Assembly: GCF_030167915.1 (NCBI RefSeq)
Contig: NZ_JARGNB010000009.1
Span: forward strand, 156,481 to 220,480
Origin: Aquabacterium humicola
Lineage (GTDB): Bacteria; Pseudomonadota; Gammaproteobacteria; Burkholderiales; Burkholderiaceae_C
Length of the DNA stretch: 64,000 bases
Direction: 5' to 3'
This document shows positions 33,203-44,571 of the stretch, piece after piece. Every line of letters starts with the position of its first letter. Position 1 is the stretch's first letter. A program made the translations under genes and the position numbers. The notes beneath the pieces were generated by a model that had not been told where the DNA came from, made no database searches, and saw only the letters and a list, made by a program, of their open reading frames with translations.

Positions 33203-35134
33203 TCATCGGCTGGCCGACGATGCGGCCGCTTCCGCTGCGTGCGCGGCGGCGCTGGGCTTGATCTCGACCTTCAGGCGCGACTTCAGCGCGCGGTAATAGG
33301 CCTGGGTCTCTGCCTGGGCCCACACCTGCGCGTACTGCTGCTGCAGGCGGTTGCCTTCTTCCGGCAGCTTCTCCCGCTCCAGCACTTTCTCGATGCGCGC
33401 GACGACATAACCTTCACCCGGCACCTCGATGCCGGTGAACGCCGGCAGCTTCGATGCATCGGCACGCAGCACCGCGTCGAGCGCCGGACCGGCAAGACCG
33501 TCGGGCCGCGCGCGCGACACCGTTCCGGTCAGCGGCAGCTCGCCTTCGCCGTCCTTGCGCAGCTGTGCGAGCCGCGCCTCGCCGTCCTTGCGCGCGAGTG
33601 CCATGGCCTGCTCGGCCTGCAGCTGCGTGCGCACGCGGTCCTTGACCTCGGCCAGCGGCTGCGTATGCGCCGGGCGGTGCTCGACGATGCGCGCCGAGGC
33701 CAGCTGGTTGGGCCCGACCTCGACCGCGTCGGTATTGCGCTTGTTGCGCACCGCGTCGTTGCCGAACACCGCTTCGAGCAGCTTGGCGGACGCGAGCGCA
33801 CCCGTCGCGCCGGGCGCCGGCGTGCGCGTGACCTGCGCGCTGCGCTTCTCGAGCTTGAGCTTGTCGATCACCGGCTGCAGGCTGTCCGCCTGTTCGTAGA
33901 CGGTGTTGGTGAACTGCTCGGCCGCTTCGACCCACTTCTTCTGCGCCGCCTGCTTGCGTGCCTCGTCCTCGATCGCCGAGCGCACCTGCTCGAACGGCTT
34001 CTTCTCGCCGCCGCGCGTCGCGTCCAGCTTGATGATGTGGAAGCCGAAGTCGCTCTCGACGACGTTGCTGATCTCGCCGACCTTCATCGCATAGACCGCG
34101 TCCTCGAAAGGTTTGGTCATCGCGCCGCGACCGAAGAAGTCGAGATCACCGCCCTGGGTCGCCGAGCCCGGATCCTCCGACTGCTTGCGGGCGACGTCGG
34201 CGAAGCTGTCCGGGTTCTTCCGCAGCTCGGCGAGCAGCGCCTCGGCACGCGCCTTGGCCTTCTGCTTGACGTCGGCGGCCGCATCCTTGTCGGCCTTGAT
34301 CAGGATGTGGCGCGCACGACGCTCCTCTGCCGCCATGTAGCGCGACGCGTTCTGGTCGTAGTACTTGCGCAGATCGTCCTCGGAGACGGTGACGCCCTTC
34401 TTCAGCTGCTCGATGTCGAGCACCACGTAGTCGATCGTCGCGCTCTCTGCGGCGCGGAACTGCGCCTCGTTGCGCTTGTAGTAGGCCTCGATGTCCGCGT
34501 CGCTCGGAGTGACCTTCGCGATGTAGTCCTTCAGGTCGAAGCGCGCATAGCGGATCTCGCGCCGCTGCAGCAGCGGCTCGAGCGCACTGGCGACGACGGC
34601 CGGCGATGCGGTCACCGAATCGGCGATGCCGCGCATCACCTGGCGTGCGCGCAGGTCCTGCGCGAGACGCGCCTCGAAGGATTGCGGCGTCATGCCCTGC
34701 GCCTCGAGGATGGACTTGTACATCGCGACGTCGAAGCTGCCGTCGGGCCGCCTGAACTGCGCAAGCTCGGGCATGGCCTGCAGCTCGCGGCCGACCTTCT
34801 CGTCCGAGACGTCGAGGTGCAGGCGCTGCGCAGCGCCCAGCATCACGCGCTCGCGCACCAGTTGCTCCAGCGTCTCCGAGCGCATCGCCGCCGTGTCGAG
34901 CATCTTCGGATCGACGTTGGGCATCTGGCGACGCAGGCGCTCGGCCTGCTGCTGGTGCGCGGCATCCCACTCCTGCTGCGTGATGCCGTGGCCATCGACC
35001 TTGGCCACGGTCTGCCCGCGCCCTTCGCTGAAGCTCGAATACCCCTGGATGCCGAAGACGACGAAGGACGGCAGGATGAGGATCAACAGCAGCAGTTGCA
35101 GCAGCTTGGTGTGCGTACGGACGAATTCGAACAT
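33203..35134 (-). CDS. ppiD: Peptidyl-prolyl isomerase PpiD (SurA-like chaperone)
   Basis: Inner-membrane-anchored periplasmic chaperone near the Sec translocon. A short cytoplasmic N-terminus and one membrane span (about 11-32) precede a SurA-like N-domain, a parvulin domain (about 260-360, with RARHILIKA, GGDLDFFGRGAM and FGFHIIKLD) and a long C-terminal helical domain. Length 643 residues is typical. It follows hupB with a tRNA-Val between; hupB-ppiD adjacency is widely conserved. Confidence 0.95.
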   Translation of the reverse strand: MFEFVRTHTKLLQLLLLILILPSFVVFGIQGYSSFSEGRGQTVAKVDGHGITQQEWDAAHQQQAERLRRQMPNVDPKMLDTAAMRSETLEQLVRERVMLGAAQRLHLDVSDEKVGRELQAMPELAQFRRPDGSFDVAMYKSILEAQGMTPQSFEARLAQDLRARQVMRGIADSVTASPAVVASALEPLLQRREIRYARFDLKDYIAKVTPSDADIEAYYKRNEAQFRAAESATIDYVVLDIEQLKKGVTVSEDDLRKYYDQNASRYMAAEERRARHILIKADKDAAADVKQKAKARAEALLAELRKNPDSFADVARKQSEDPGSATQGGDLDFFGRGAMTKPFEDAVYAMKVGEISNVVESDFGFHIIKLDATRGGEKKPFEQVRSAIEDEARKQAAQKKWVEAAEQFTNTVYEQADSLQPVIDKLKLEKRSAQVTRTPAPGATGALASAKLLEAVFGNDAVRNKRNTDAVEVGPNQLASARIVEHRPAHTQPLAEVKDRVRTQLQAEQAMALARKDGEARLAQLRKDGEGELPLTGTVSRARPDGLAGPALDAVLRADASKLPAFTGIEVPGEGYVVARIEKVLEREKLPEEGNRLQQQYAQVWAQAETQAYYRALKSRLKVEIKPSAAAHAAEAAASSASR

Positions 35135-35256
35135 GTCGGCCTCGGGAACGTTCGTCGCGGCTGGCAGCCGCCGAACGCGAAAAAGGCGAACCGCGGTTCG
35201 CCTTCCAGGTTGCTCGCCGGTCTCTCGGGACGAGAGCGGAGCGCGGATTCTAGCGG

Positions 35257-35332
35257 TGGTGGGTGCTGACGGGCTCGAACCGCCGACCTACGCCTTGTAA
35301 GGGCGCCGCTCTACCAACTGAGCTAAGCACCC
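35257..35332 (-). tRNA. tRNA-Val (TAC)
   Basis: A 76-nt cloverleaf including an encoded CCA. The acceptor arm GGGTGCT pairs with AGCACCC, the D-arm is TAGCTCAGTTGGTAGAGC, and the anticodon loop CTTACAA gives anticodon TAC. It lies between hupB and ppiD, with 20 bases to hupB, so it is probably cut from the hupB transcript. Confidence 0.97.
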
Positions 35333-35352
35333 AACGCTCGAAGACCGTGCCG

Positions 35353-35625
35353 TCAGTTGACGGCATCCTTCAACGCCTTGCCGGCGCGGAACTTCGGCAC
35401 CTTCGCGGCCTTGATCTTGATGGCCGCGCCGGTGCGCGGATTGCGGCCGCTGCGTGCGGCCCGCTTGCTGACGGCGAAGGTACCGAAGCCGACGATCGAC
35501 ACGCTGCCATTCTTCTTCAGGGTCGTCTTGACGCCCCCGATCAGGGCCTCCAGGGCGCGCGTGGCCGCCGCCTTGGAAATATCGGCCTGAGTGGCAATGT
35601 GCTCGATCAGCTCGGACTTGTTCAC
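35353..35625 (-). CDS. hupB: DNA-binding protein HU-beta
   Basis: Nucleoid-associated dimeric protein that bends DNA. The 90-residue protein starts at the GTG at 35625 ([11 protein letters not shown]) behind a GAGAGGGGG purine run; it contains [17 protein letters not shown], the DNA-binding arm with the conserved GRNPxTG, and the [21 protein letters not shown] tail ends. A strong promoter is present about 120 bases upstream. Confidence 0.97.
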   Translation of the reverse strand: MNKSELIEHIATQADISKAAATRALEALIGGVKTTLKKNGSVSIVGFGTFAVSKRAARSGRNPRTGAAIKIKAAKVPKFRAGKALKDAVN

Positions 35626-35741
35626 GAAGGTACCCCCTCTCAAGGTGTCTCGACGAGTTCGGTTGGCTCGGTTTGCGGTCTCGGCGTGTTGGCCGGCCGC
35701 AGGGTCTGGCGACTCTCGCGCGGGTGCACCGCGTCGCGTCG

Positions 35742-35770
35742 ATTACAGCGGCGCCCTCTGGCAGTGTCAA
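35742..35770 (-). promoter_or_regulatory. Sigma-70 promoter for hupB
   Basis: On the minus strand a perfect TTGACA (35770-35765) and TGTAAT (35747-35742) are separated by exactly 17 bases. Transcription would start near 35735, giving a hupB leader of about 110 bases. The tRNA-Val may share the transcript. Confidence 0.8.
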
Positions 35771-35876
35771 GCGCGGAGGCCGGATTCTATGCGCAGCCTC
35801 AGCAGCCATTCACAAAGCGTTGCGCCGATCGGCGCGGGGCTGGACCGCGCACGCATCACGCGTGCGCATCAGGCCT

Positions 35877-36452
35877 TCAGCGCGCGCGCGCGCGGATCTC
35901 CGGCAGCGCCTTGCGCAGGTAGTACACCATCGACCAGATCGTCAGCACCGTCGCGACGAGGATCAGCACCGTGCCCCACCAGCGCGTATCGATCACGGTG
36001 AACAGGAAGCCGTCGTACAGCAGGAACGGGATGGCCACCATCTGCGTCACCGTCTTGAGCTTGCCGAGCATGTGCACCGCGACACTGCGAGAGGCGCCGA
36101 TCTGCGCCATCCACTCGCGCAGCGCCGAGATCGCGATCTCCCGGCCGATGATCACCAGCGCGACGAACACGTCCACGCGCGTCAGGTGCACCAGCACCAG
36201 CAGCGAGGCGCAGACCAGGAACTTGTCGGCCACCGGGTCGAGGAAGGCGCCGAAGGATGATGTCTGGTTCAGCTTGCGGGCGAGCCAGCCATCGGCCCAG
36301 TCGGTCAGCGCGAACAGCACGAACATCACGGTGGCCGCGAGGTTCTGCGTCGGCCGGTCGATCGGCAAGGCGTAGACGCCGACGATCAGCGGGATCGCCA
36401 CGATGCGGGCCCAGGTCAGCAAGGTCGGCAGCGTGAGGAACATGCCGAGCAT
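35877..36452 (-). CDS. pgsA: CDP-diacylglycerol-glycerol-3-phosphate 3-phosphatidyltransferase
   Basis: Makes phosphatidylglycerol phosphate in the inner membrane. The CDP-alcohol phosphotransferase signature is complete: DWADGWLAR, then G and two Asp in FGAFLDPVADK. Four to five membrane spans are predicted. The N-terminus LTLPTLLTWARI is typical; the start may be at 36452 or at the ATG three codons later (36443), since neither has a clear ribosome binding site. Confidence 0.94.
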   Translation of the reverse strand: MLGMFLTLPTLLTWARIVAIPLIVGVYALPIDRPTQNLAATVMFVLFALTDWADGWLARKLNQTSSFGAFLDPVADKFLVCASLLVLVHLTRVDVFVALVIIGREIAISALREWMAQIGASRSVAVHMLGKLKTVTQMVAIPFLLYDGFLFTVIDTRWWGTVLILVATVLTIWSMVYYLRKALPEIRARAR

Positions 36453-36471
36453 TGTGCCGGACGAGATCGCG

Positions 36472-36993
36472 CTAGAAGTCGAGCGTGCGCAACTTGAAGC
36501 GACGATCGTCGGCGAAGAGAAACACCTCGGTGAACTTCCAGGGCCTCGGCAGGTGCGAGACCTCGCCGAAGGGTCCCGCGCGGTGCACCGCGTCGATCGC
36601 CAGCTGGACCGTGTCCCGCGCCTGGCTCGGCTGGCGCATCACGCTGACGCGACGCACGCTGCCGTCGCCGTTGAGCTCGATCTCGAGCACCGGGATGGCC
36701 AGCAGCGGCTCGGGCGGCTTGCCGTCGTAGGTCGCGTTGCGCGACGCCGCGGTGATGCGCTGCGCGGCGCTCACGCGGAACTCGTCCCAGTTGCGTGCGC
36801 GTTTCTGCGGCATCGGCCTGGCGGCGACCGGCGGCGGGGCCGGTGTCGGCGTCGCCCGCGTGCTCGGTGCCTGAGCCGGCGGCGCGGGCGGTGGCGGCGA
36901 AGGAGGCGGCGACGACGAGCAGCCGCCAAGAAGGGCCAGGGTGGACAGGCGGGCCGTCCAGCGAAGCAGTTCGGGTCGTTCAGTGAAGCGCAC
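36472..36993 (-). CDS. Lipoprotein with proline-rich linker and TonB C-terminal-like domain
   Basis: A predicted lipoprotein: from the GTG at 36993 a basic N-region and hydrophobic [10 protein letters not shown] put the lipidated cysteine at residue 25. A Pro/Ala-rich linker (about 27-60) precedes a domain of some 90 residues with the [19 protein letters not shown] strand pattern of TonB C-terminal and TonB-like proteins. The gene overlaps the end of uvrC by 14 bases. The start is uncertain because in-frame codons upstream exist within uvrC. Function unknown. Confidence 0.7.
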   Translation of the reverse strand: MRFTERPELLRWTARLSTLALLGGCSSSPPPSPPPPAPPAQAPSTRATPTPAPPPVAARPMPQKRARNWDEFRVSAAQRITAASRNATYDGKPPEPLLAIPVLEIELNGDGSVRRVSVMRQPSQARDTVQLAIDAVHRAGPFGEVSHLPRPWKFTEVFLFADDRRFKLRTLDF

Positions 36994-38971
36994 GGTAGAT
37001 GGTCTCCGCCAGGTCATGCGAGATGCCGTCGACACCCGCGAGGTCTTCAACGCTCGCCGCCGTCACGCCGCGGACACCGCCGAAGCGCTGCAGCAACCTA
37101 GCACGCTTCTTGGGTCCGACACCGGGAATTTCTTCCAGCCGGCTGCCGCCGGTGCGCACGCTGGCACGCCGTGCGCGCATGCCGGTGATCGCGAAGCGGT
37201 GCGCCTCGTCGCGAATCTGCGCGACCAGCATCAGCGCCGCCGAATCATGGCCGAGGTAGACCTTCTCGCGGCCGTCGGCGAACACCAGTTCCTCGAGGCC
37301 GACCTTGCGGCCCTCGCCCTTCTCGACACCGACGATCAGCGACAGATCGAGGCCGAGCTCGGCGAACACCTCGCGCGCCATCGCCACCTGGCCGCGTCCG
37401 CCATCGACGAGCACGAGGTCCGGCATGCGCATGCCCTTGACGTTGCCGCTGCCCGAGGCATCGGGGGCGTTGAGGGCCTCGGCCAGCTTCGCGTAGCGCC
37501 GCATCAGCACCTGGCGCATCGCCGCGTAGTCGTCGCCGCCGGTGATGCCTTCGATGTTGTAGCGGCGGTACTCGCTGTTGCGCATGCCGTGCTGCTGGTA
37601 CACGACGCAGGAGGCCTGCGTCGACTCGCCGGCGGTGTGGCTGACGTCGAAGCACTCGATGCGAAAGCCCTCGAGGTCCTCGACGGCGAGGTCGAGCGCA
37701 TCGACCAGCGCGCGCGTGCGCTCGCGCTGCGAACCCTCTTCGGCGAGCAGCCGCGCCAGCGCGATCTGCGCGCCCTTTTCCGCCATCTCGAGCCAGACGC
37801 GGCGTTGCTCGCGAGGCTGGTGCTGCGCATGCAGGCGCGTGCCGGTCTGCTCGGACAGCGCTTCCAGCAGCGCGGCATCGACCGCGTGGCTGACCACCAG
37901 CGACGGCGGCGGCGCGATGCCAAGGTAGTGCTGCGCGATGAAGGCCTCCAGCACCTGCTGCTCGACCGACGGGCGCTCGGCGCGCTCGTCGGCTTCGTCG
38001 GCAGACAGCGCGGCCGCTTCCTCGACATGCGTGGGGAAATACGCGCGATCTCCGAGGTGCCGGCCACCGCGCACCATCGCCAGGTTCACGCAGGCGCGGC
38101 CGCCCTGCACACGCACGGCGAGCACGTCGACGTCGCGGTCGCGCGCCGACAGGCTGCTCTGCTCGACCGACTGCTGGTGCAGCACGCGCGACAGCGCAGT
38201 GATCTGGTTGCGCACGTCGGCCGCGCGCTCGAATTCCAGCGCGTCGGAGTACGCCATCATCTGCGTCTGCAAGGTCTGGATCACCTGTTCGGCGTCGCCG
38301 CGCAGGAAGCGCTCGGCATGCGCGACGTCCTGCGCGTAGTCGGCGGGCGAGATCAGGCCGACGCACGGCCCCGAGCAACGGCGGATCTGGTACAGCAGGC
38401 AGGGCCGCGAGCGGTTCGCGAACACCGTGTCCTCGCAGGTGCGCAGGCGGAAGGCCTTCTGCAGCAGCAGGATGGTTTCCTTCACCGCCCAGGCGCCCGG
38501 GTACGGACCGAAATAGGTGTGCTTGCGGTCGACCGCGCCGCGGTAGTAGGCCACGCGCGGGAACGCGTGCGTCACCAGCTTCAGGTACGGGTAGCTCTTG
38601 TCGTCGCGGAACAGGATGTTGAACTTCGGGTTCAACGTCTTGATCAGGTTGTTCTCGAGCAGCAGCGCCTCGGCCTCGGTGCGCACGACCGTGGTTTCCA
38701 TGCGCGCGATGCGGCCGATCATGTGGCCGATGCGCGTGCCGCCGTGGTCCTTCTGGAAATAGCTCGAGACCCGCTTCTTCAGGTTGCGCGCCTTGCCCAC
38801 ATAGAGCACCTGGCCGCCGCTGTCGAAGTAGCGGTAGACGCCGGGCAGGCTCGGCAGCGCGGCGACCTCGGCGAGCAGCGCATCGCGCGGGGCTTCACCC
38901 TCGCCGGTGGCAGGCGCGGTCGTCGAGTCGGCGCGGTCGGCGCTGTCGGGGCTTTGGGCCTTCGTGGTCAT
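36980..38971 (-). CDS. uvrC: Excinuclease ABC subunit C
   Basis: Dual-incision nuclease of nucleotide excision repair. The GIY-YIG domain ([19 protein letters not shown], about residues 40-115), the UVR motif region around [14 protein letters not shown], the RNase H-like C-terminal nuclease with [10 protein letters not shown] and LVDGGRGQ, and the helix-hairpin-helix pair at the end are visible. The start at 38971 gives 663 residues. It precedes the lipoprotein gene and pgsA; uvrC-pgsA linkage is widespread. Confidence 0.97.
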   Translation of the reverse strand: MTTKAQSPDSADRADSTTAPATGEGEAPRDALLAEVAALPSLPGVYRYFDSGGQVLYVGKARNLKKRVSSYFQKDHGGTRIGHMIGRIARMETTVVRTEAEALLLENNLIKTLNPKFNILFRDDKSYPYLKLVTHAFPRVAYYRGAVDRKHTYFGPYPGAWAVKETILLLQKAFRLRTCEDTVFANRSRPCLLYQIRRCSGPCVGLISPADYAQDVAHAERFLRGDAEQVIQTLQTQMMAYSDALEFERAADVRNQITALSRVLHQQSVEQSSLSARDRDVDVLAVRVQGGRACVNLAMVRGGRHLGDRAYFPTHVEEAAALSADEADERAERPSVEQQVLEAFIAQHYLGIAPPPSLVVSHAVDAALLEALSEQTGTRLHAQHQPREQRRVWLEMAEKGAQIALARLLAEEGSQRERTRALVDALDLAVEDLEGFRIECFDVSHTAGESTQASCVVYQQHGMRNSEYRRYNIEGITGGDDYAAMRQVLMRRYAKLAEALNAPDASGSGNVKGMRMPDLVLVDGGRGQVAMAREVFAELGLDLSLIVGVEKGEGRKVGLEELVFADGREKVYLGHDSAALMLVAQIRDEAHRFAITGMRARRASVRTGGSRLEEIPGVGPKKRARLLQRFGGVRGVTAASVEDLAGVDGISHDLAETIYRALH

Positions 38972-39014
38972 CGGTTTCGATTCTGCCGCGCGGCACGCTC
39001 CGGATAATCCGGTG

Positions 39015-40076
39015 ATGCTGTGGGACCTGTTCTGCCGCGTGATCGACAACTACGGCGACGCGGGCGTGTGCTGGCGGCTCGCGCGTGGCCTGGCGGCGCG
39101 CGGCGAGCAGGTGCGCCTGTGGCTGGACGACGCGTCGCCGCTGCGCTGGATGGCACCGGAGGGCGCCGCCGGCGTGCAGGTGCATGCCTGGAGCGATGCC
39201 GAGCGCGACGCCATCGGCCACATCGGCGGCATCGGCCGCGTCAGCCATGTCGGCGACGTCGTCGTCGAGGCCTTCGGATGCGACCTGCCGCCTGCCTTCG
39301 TGACTCGCATGGCGCAGCGTGTCCCGCGGCCGGTGTGGATCAACCTGGAGTACCTCAGCGCCGAGGACTACGTCGAACGCTCGCACGGGCTGCGCTCGCC
39401 GCAGTTCAGCGGACCGGGCGCCGGGCTCGACAAGTGGTTCTTCTATCCCGGCTTCACGCAGCGCACCGGCGGCCTGCTGCACGGCGCGGCCCCTCGCGCC
39501 GATCGCCGGGCCTGGCTGGCGGCGCAGGGCTGGGCACCGCGCGACGGCGAGCGCGTCGTGCTGCTGTTCTGCTACGACAACCCGGCGCTGCCGCGGCTGC
39601 TGCAGGACCTGGCGACCGTGCCGACGCTGCTGCTCGCGGCGCCCGGACCTGCGCAACAGTCCCTGGCGTGGACCGGCCCTCCGACGCTTCGCACCATCGC
39701 CCTGCCCTGGCTGCCACAGGTCCGCTTCGACGAACTGCTGGTCAGCACCGACCTCAACATCGTGCGCGGCGAGGACTCCTTCGCGCAGGCCAACCTCGCC
39801 GGCAGCCCTTGCATCTGGCAGCTCTACCCCCAGCATGATGGAGCGCATGGGCCCAAGCTCGATGCCTGGGTCGACCGCTTCAGCGACGCCACCGGCTTCG
39901 ACGACGGCGCGGCGCTGCGTGCCTTGACCCGGGCGTGGAACGGCCTGGGCGCCTGGCCCGCACGCTGGCCGCGGCCGGATCACTGGGCCCTGGCCTGCGC
40001 CGAGTGGCGTGATGACCTGCTCGGGCAGGGTGATTTGCTGACCCAGCTTATCCGTTTCGTCGACGCGAGACGCTAG
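39015..40076 (+). CDS. earP: EF-P arginine-32 rhamnosyltransferase
   Basis: EarP transfers rhamnose from TDP-rhamnose to Arg32 of elongation factor P, activating it to relieve stalling at polyproline. The 353-residue protein begins [27 protein letters not shown], with the conserved DNYGDAG donor-site segment, and has [13 protein letters not shown] and the C-terminal RGEDSFAQA motif. It is divergent from uvrC and directly precedes efp, the diagnostic neighbour. Confidence 0.95.
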   Translation: MLWDLFCRVIDNYGDAGVCWRLARGLAARGEQVRLWLDDASPLRWMAPEGAAGVQVHAWSDAERDAIGHIGGIGRVSHVGDVVVEAFGCDLPPAFVTRMAQRVPRPVWINLEYLSAEDYVERSHGLRSPQFSGPGAGLDKWFFYPGFTQRTGGLLHGAAPRADRRAWLAAQGWAPRDGERVVLLFCYDNPALPRLLQDLATVPTLLLAAPGPAQQSLAWTGPPTLRTIALPWLPQVRFDELLVSTDLNIVRGEDSFAQANLAGSPCIWQLYPQHDGAHGPKLDAWVDRFSDATGFDDGAALRALTRAWNGLGAWPARWPRPDHWALACAEWRDDLLGQGDLLTQLIRFVDARR

Positions 40077-40120
40077 AATTCAAGGCTTTGCTTCATTCCG
40101 ACTGATTCGGGGACTGACCC

Positions 40121-40675
40121 ATGAAGATTGCTCAAGAAATCCGTGCCGGCAACGTGATCATGCAGGGCAAGGACCCGTGGGTCGTGCTCAAGACCGAGTA
40201 CTCGCGCGGCGGCCGCAATGCCGCGACGGTGCGCATGAAGCTCAAGAGCCTGCTGAACAACCAGGGCACCGAAGTCGTCTTCAAGGCCGACGACAAGATG
40301 GACCAGATCGTGCTGGACAAGAAGGACTGCACGTACACGTACTTCGCCGATCCGATGTACGTCTTCATGGACAGCGAGTACAACCAGTTCGAGGTCGAGG
40401 CCGAGAACATGGGCGACGCGATCAGCTACCTCGAGGACAACATGCCGGTCGAGGTCGTGTTCTACGACGGCAAGGCGATCTCGGTCGAACTGCCGACCTC
40501 GCTGGTGCGTGAGATCACCTGGACCGAGCCGGCCGTCAAGGGCGACACCTCGGGCAAGGTGCTGAAGCCGGCGAAGATCTCCACCGGCTTCGAGATCCAG
40601 GTGCCGATCTTCGTCGCGCAGGGCGACAAGATCGAGATCGACACCCGCACGCACGAGTACCGCAAGCGCGTCTGA
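40121..40675 (+). CDS. efp: Elongation factor P (Arg32 type)
   Basis: EF-P helps the ribosome form Pro-Pro bonds. The 184-residue protein has the three beta-barrel domains of the family. The modification loop reads EYSRGGRN with arginine at position 32 instead of lysine, the residue that EarP rhamnosylates; earP lies 44 bases upstream. A TAGAAT at 40074-40079 may be its own -10 box at the end of earP. Confidence 0.97.
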   Translation: MKIAQEIRAGNVIMQGKDPWVVLKTEYSRGGRNAATVRMKLKSLLNNQGTEVVFKADDKMDQIVLDKKDCTYTYFADPMYVFMDSEYNQFEVEAENMGDAISYLEDNMPVEVVFYDGKAISVELPTSLVREITWTEPAVKGDTSGKVLKPAKISTGFEIQVPIFVAQGDKIEIDTRTHEYRKRV

Positions 40676-40717
40676 TCGCCGGAAGGGCCTGTCGCCAAGT
40701 TCGGCAGCGACCAGCAC

Positions 40718-40737
40718 AGGGGCACTTCGGTGCCCCT
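40718..40737 (+). terminator. Hairpin terminator after efp
   Basis: AGGGGCAC and GTGCCCCT pair around a stable TTCG loop, 42 bases after the efp stop. The following run is only TGTCGTTT, so it may be leaky into mnmC. Confidence 0.7.
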
Positions 40738-40780
40738 TGTCGTTTCCGTCGGGCCCGCCGCACCGCTTCGACCACGCGCC

Positions 40781-42664
40781 ATGGCCTTCGGCCCGCTGCA
40801 ACCGGCCCGCATCGTCTTCGCCGACGACGGTGCGCCGCCGAGCGCGCCGGACTTCGGCGATGTCTACCACGCCCGCGCCGGGGCCCTGGCGCAGGCGGCG
40901 CATGTCTTCCTTCGCGGCAACGGCCTGCCGCAGCGCTGGCAGCGCCAGCCGCGCTTCACTATCCTCGAGACCGGCTTCGGCCTGGGCAACAATTTCCTCG
41001 CCGCCTGGCAGGCCTGGCGCGACGCCCCGGCGCGCAGCGAGCGGCTGGAGTTCGTCTCGATCGACAAGCATCCGCCGCGGCGCGACGACCTCGCGCGCGC
41101 GCACGCCACGACGCCCGAAGCCCTCCGGCCCCTCGTCGACCAGCTGCTCGCGGCGTGGCCGCCCCTGACGCCCGACCTGCACACGTTGGTGCTCGACGGC
41201 GGCCGCGTGCGCCTTCGGTTGGTCTTCGCCGACATCGACGACGCGCTGCCGGAGCTGGTCGTGCATGCCGATGCCTTCTTCCTCGACGGCTTTGCGCCGG
41301 CGAAGAACCCGGCGATGTGGGCGGCGCGGCCGCTCGCCCGGCTGGCGCGGCTGGCCGCACCGGGCGCCACCGCGGCGACCTGGAGCGCGGCGCGCGAGGT
41401 GCGCGATGGCCTGGCCGCCGCGGGCTTCGCCGTCGAACGCGTGGCCGGCTTCGGCGGCAAGCGCGACATGACCGTCGCACGCTTCGAACCGCGCCACGTG
41501 CCGCCGCTGCCGCCGGGACGCCGATCGTGGCCCGCGCGGCAGGTCGCGGTGATCGGCGCCGGGCTGGCGGGCGCTGGCGTCGCGCGTGCGCTGGCGGCCG
41601 AAGGGCTCGAGGTGCACGTGTTCGAAGCCGATGCGGCGCCGGCGCAGCGCACCTCCGGCAACCCGGCCGGCCTCTTCCACGGCATCCTGCACCGCGAAGA
41701 CGGCCCGCACGCGCGCTGGCTGCGCGCCGGCGCGCTGCGCATGCAGCAGGTGCTGGCGCCGCTGATCGAATCGGGTCGCGCCAGCGGCGGCTTCGGCCTG
41801 CTGCGGGGTGAACGCGGCGGCGATGCAGGGGCGATGCAGGCGCTGCTCGACGAGCAGGCCTGGCCCGCCGACTGGGTGCACCTGTCCCGGCTGCGCGACC
41901 AGCCGGCGTGGTCTTATCCGGGCGGTGGCTGGGCGGTGCCGGCCGAGTTGGTCGCGGCCTGGCTGCAATCGCCCGGCATCACGCTGCACCTCGGCCAGCG
42001 CATCGAAGGCCTTGAATCGAGTGACCGCGGCTGGCAACTGCGCGCGGCCGATGGCCGTGTGCTCGTATCGGCCGACGCCGTCGTGCTGGCCAATGCCGGC
42101 GATGCGGCGCGGCTGGTCGGCGAGCCCGGCTGGCCGCTGCAATCGGTGCGCGGCCAGCTGAGCGTCGTGCACGGCGCGCCGGCGGGCCTGCTGCCGGTGC
42201 CCGTGGCCGACGCCGGTTATGCACTGCAGCTGCCGGACGGCCGCGTGCTGTGCGGCGCAACCTCGCAGGTCGACGACCCCGACCCCACGCTTCGCGAGGC
42301 CGACCGCGCCGAGAACCTCGCGACGCTGCTGCGCCTGAGCGGCTGGACGCCGCCCGCCGATGCGCGCATCGAGGGCCGTGTCGGCTGGCGGTTGCAGGCG
42401 CAGGACAAGCTGCCGCTGCTCGGCCCGCTGCCCGCCGTCGGCGACACCCCGTCGCACGCCCACCAGCCGCGCCACGTCCCGCGGCGGCCCGGCCTCTATG
42501 TGGCCACCGCCTACGGCTCGCGCGGCCTCACGCAGGCCGCGCTGGCCGGCGAGGTGGTGGCCGCATGGCTCAGCGGCGCACCGATGCCGGTGCCCGCGCG
42601 CCTGCTGGATGCGGTCGACTGCGCGCGCTACGCCGCGCGCCTCAATCGAAAGTCAGCGTGCTGA
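40781..42664 (+). CDS. mnmC: Bifunctional tRNA mnm5s2U biosynthesis protein MnmC
   Basis: Carries out the last two steps of mnm5s2U34 synthesis in tRNA. The N-terminal methyltransferase (about 1-235) has [14 protein letters not shown], the SAM site, and [15 protein letters not shown]. The C-terminal FAD-dependent oxidase (about 250-620) begins with the dinucleotide fold [18 protein letters not shown] and includes [12 protein letters not shown] take the ATG at 40781; an in-frame codon at 40730 falls inside the terminator. The 3' end overlaps the convergent rpiA by 23 bases. Confidence 0.93.
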   Translation: MAFGPLQPARIVFADDGAPPSAPDFGDVYHARAGALAQAAHVFLRGNGLPQRWQRQPRFTILETGFGLGNNFLAAWQAWRDAPARSERLEFVSIDKHPPRRDDLARAHATTPEALRPLVDQLLAAWPPLTPDLHTLVLDGGRVRLRLVFADIDDALPELVVHADAFFLDGFAPAKNPAMWAARPLARLARLAAPGATAATWSAAREVRDGLAAAGFAVERVAGFGGKRDMTVARFEPRHVPPLPPGRRSWPARQVAVIGAGLAGAGVARALAAEGLEVHVFEADAAPAQRTSGNPAGLFHGILHREDGPHARWLRAGALRMQQVLAPLIESGRASGGFGLLRGERGGDAGAMQALLDEQAWPADWVHLSRLRDQPAWSYPGGGWAVPAELVAAWLQSPGITLHLGQRIEGLESSDRGWQLRAADGRVLVSADAVVLANAGDAARLVGEPGWPLQSVRGQLSVVHGAPAGLLPVPVADAGYALQLPDGRVLCGATSQVDDPDPTLREADRAENLATLLRLSGWTPPADARIEGRVGWRLQAQDKLPLLGPLPAVGDTPSHAHQPRHVPRRPGLYVATAYGSRGLTQAALAGEVVAAWLSGAPMPVPARLLDAVDCARYAARLNRKSAC

Positions 42665-43307
42665 CGCCCTGCTCGGTGCCGAGCAGGCAGATGCGCGCGC
42701 GGTGACGCGCGAAGATCCCCACGGTCACGACGCCCGGCCACTGGCTCACTTCGGTTTCCATGCCGAACGGATCGGTGATCCGCAGGCCGTGCACGTCGAG
42801 CAGGTGGTTGCCGTTGTCGGTCACGACGCCCGCGCGCAGCACGGCGCGTCCGCCGTACATCGCCGCGAAGTGGCGCGAGATCTGCGCCGCGGCCATCGGG
42901 ATCACCTCGACCGGCAGCGGGAAGCGGCCCAGCACCTCGACGCGCTTGGACGCGTCGACGATGCAGACGAAGCGCTCGGCGAGGTCGGCGACGATCTTCT
43001 CGCGCGTCAGCGCCGCGCCGCCGCCCTTGATCATGCAGCCGCGGCCGTCGATCTCGTCGGCGCCGTCGATGTAGACCGGGATGCGCTCGATCGTCGCCGC
43101 ATCGAGCACCGGGATGCCATGGGCCTGCAGGCGTTCGGTGCTCTTCACCGAGCTGGAGACCGCGCCGGCAATGCGGTCCTTGATCGTCGCCAGCGCGTCG
43201 ATGAAGTGGTTGACCGTCGAGCCGGTGCCGACACCCACCACCGAGCCGGGCACCACGTGATCCAGGGCGGCGCGGCCGACCAGCGCCTTGAGTTCGTCTT
43301 GCGTCAT
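42642..43307 (-). CDS. rpiA: Ribose-5-phosphate isomerase A
   Basis: Interconverts ribose 5-phosphate and ribulose 5-phosphate. The motifs [23 protein letters not shown] and [14 protein letters not shown] (phosphate site, catalytic acids and the lysine) are in order. The start at 43307 ([11 protein letters not shown]) gives 221 residues; the long in-frame extension beyond it is antisense to pyrD and rejected. It is divergent from pyrD with 60 bases between starts. Confidence 0.96.
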   Translation of the reverse strand: MTQDELKALVGRAALDHVVPGSVVGVGTGSTVNHFIDALATIKDRIAGAVSSSVKSTERLQAHGIPVLDAATIERIPVYIDGADEIDGRGCMIKGGGAALTREKIVADLAERFVCIVDASKRVEVLGRFPLPVEVIPMAAAQISRHFAAMYGGRAVLRAGVVTDNGNHLLDVHGLRITDPFGMETEVSQWPGVVTVGIFARHRARICLLGTEQGVSTLTFD

Positions 43308-43367
43308 GAGGGCATGCGGGGCCCGCGCACCGGGCCGGCCGCAGGCGTTTGGGACAATCGCGGGATT

Positions 43368-44426
43368 ATGGCCGTCGTCCCCTACGCCCTCACCCGCCCT
43401 TTCCTGTTCGGCCTGGATCCCGAGCGTGCCCATGAGCTGACGCTGGACGCGCTGGCCGCGCTGCAGAACACGCCGGCGCAATGCCTGTGGTCGCAGGCGC
43501 GCATCGACGATCCGGTGACGATCGCCGGCCTGCGCTTTCCGAACCGCATCGGCCTGGCCGCGGGCCTCGACAAGAACGGCCGCTGCATCGACGGCCTCGG
43601 CGCGATGGGCTTCGGCTTCATCGAGGTCGGCACCGTCACGCCGAAGGCCCAGCCCGGCAATGCGAAGCCGCGCCTGTTCCGGCTGCGTTCGGCCGATGCG
43701 CTGATCAACCGCCTCGGCTTCAACAACGACGGCCTCGAAGCCTTCATCGCCAACGTCCAGCGCGCGCACAGTTTCCGCGCAGCCGGTGGCGTGCTCGGCC
43801 TGAACATCGGCAAGAACGCCGCGACGCCGATCGAGCGCGCGGTCGACGACTACCTGCTCGGCCTCGAAGGCGTGTTCCCGCACGCCGACTACGTGACGGT
43901 CAACATCTCGAGCCCGAACACCAAGAACCTGCGGGCGCTGCAGAGCGACGAGGCGCTCGATGCGCTGCTCGGTCCGCTGCAGGCGCGCAAGGCCGCGCTG
44001 AGCGCGGCGCTGAACCGCCGCGTGCCGATGTTCGTGAAGATCGCCCCCGACCTCGACGACGCGCAGGTCGCGCTGATCGCCGCGACGCTGCGACGCCACG
44101 CGCTCGACGGCGTGATCGCCACCAACACGACGATCGCCCGCGATGCGGTGCAGGGCCTGCCGCATGCCGAGGAACAGGGCGGATTGTCCGGGGCGCCGGT
44201 GCGGGACGCGAGCAACCGCGTGATCGCCGGCCTGCGCGCGGCGCTCGGCCCCGACTTCCCGATCATCGGCGTCGGCGGCGTGATGAGCGCGGCCGACGCC
44301 CAGGCCAAACGCGCCGCGGGCGCGGACCTGGTGCAGGTCTACACCGGCCTGATCTACCGGGGGCCGGCCCTGGTGCCGGCCTGCGCGCGTGCGCTCGCGC
44401 GCAGCGCGGCCGCCAAGGCGGCATGA
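43368..44426 (+). CDS. pyrD: Dihydroorotate dehydrogenase (quinone), class 2
   Basis: Membrane-associated flavoenzyme that oxidises dihydroorotate to orotate with quinone. The N-terminal amphipathic segment, [10 protein letters not shown], the catalytic-serine segment [17 protein letters not shown], and the FMN phosphate motif IGVGGVMSA are present. Length 352 residues is standard for class 2. No strong ribosome binding site precedes the ATG. Confidence 0.97.
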   Translation: MAVVPYALTRPFLFGLDPERAHELTLDALAALQNTPAQCLWSQARIDDPVTIAGLRFPNRIGLAAGLDKNGRCIDGLGAMGFGFIEVGTVTPKAQPGNAKPRLFRLRSADALINRLGFNNDGLEAFIANVQRAHSFRAAGGVLGLNIGKNAATPIERAVDDYLLGLEGVFPHADYVTVNISSPNTKNLRALQSDEALDALLGPLQARKAALSAALNRRVPMFVKIAPDLDDAQVALIAATLRRHALDGVIATNTTIARDAVQGLPHAEEQGGLSGAPVRDASNRVIAGLRAALGPDFPIIGVGGVMSAADAQAKRAAGADLVQVYTGLIYRGPALVPACARALARSAAAKAA

Positions 44427-44571
44427 GCGAAGGGCGCGGCGCCTGAGGGCGACATCGGCCCGGCGTGACATCCTGCCGCCGCGCCGCGGAGCGCGCCTGG
44501 CGCGCTGCCCTCACGAAATCCGCGCGACGGCCGAAAACCCGTCGGAGAACCTCGCACCCAGGGCCTTCGAA

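Noticed and set aside
43308..44471. Upstream extension of rpiA
   Set aside because: The extension lies antisense to pyrD; RpiA homology begins at 43307.
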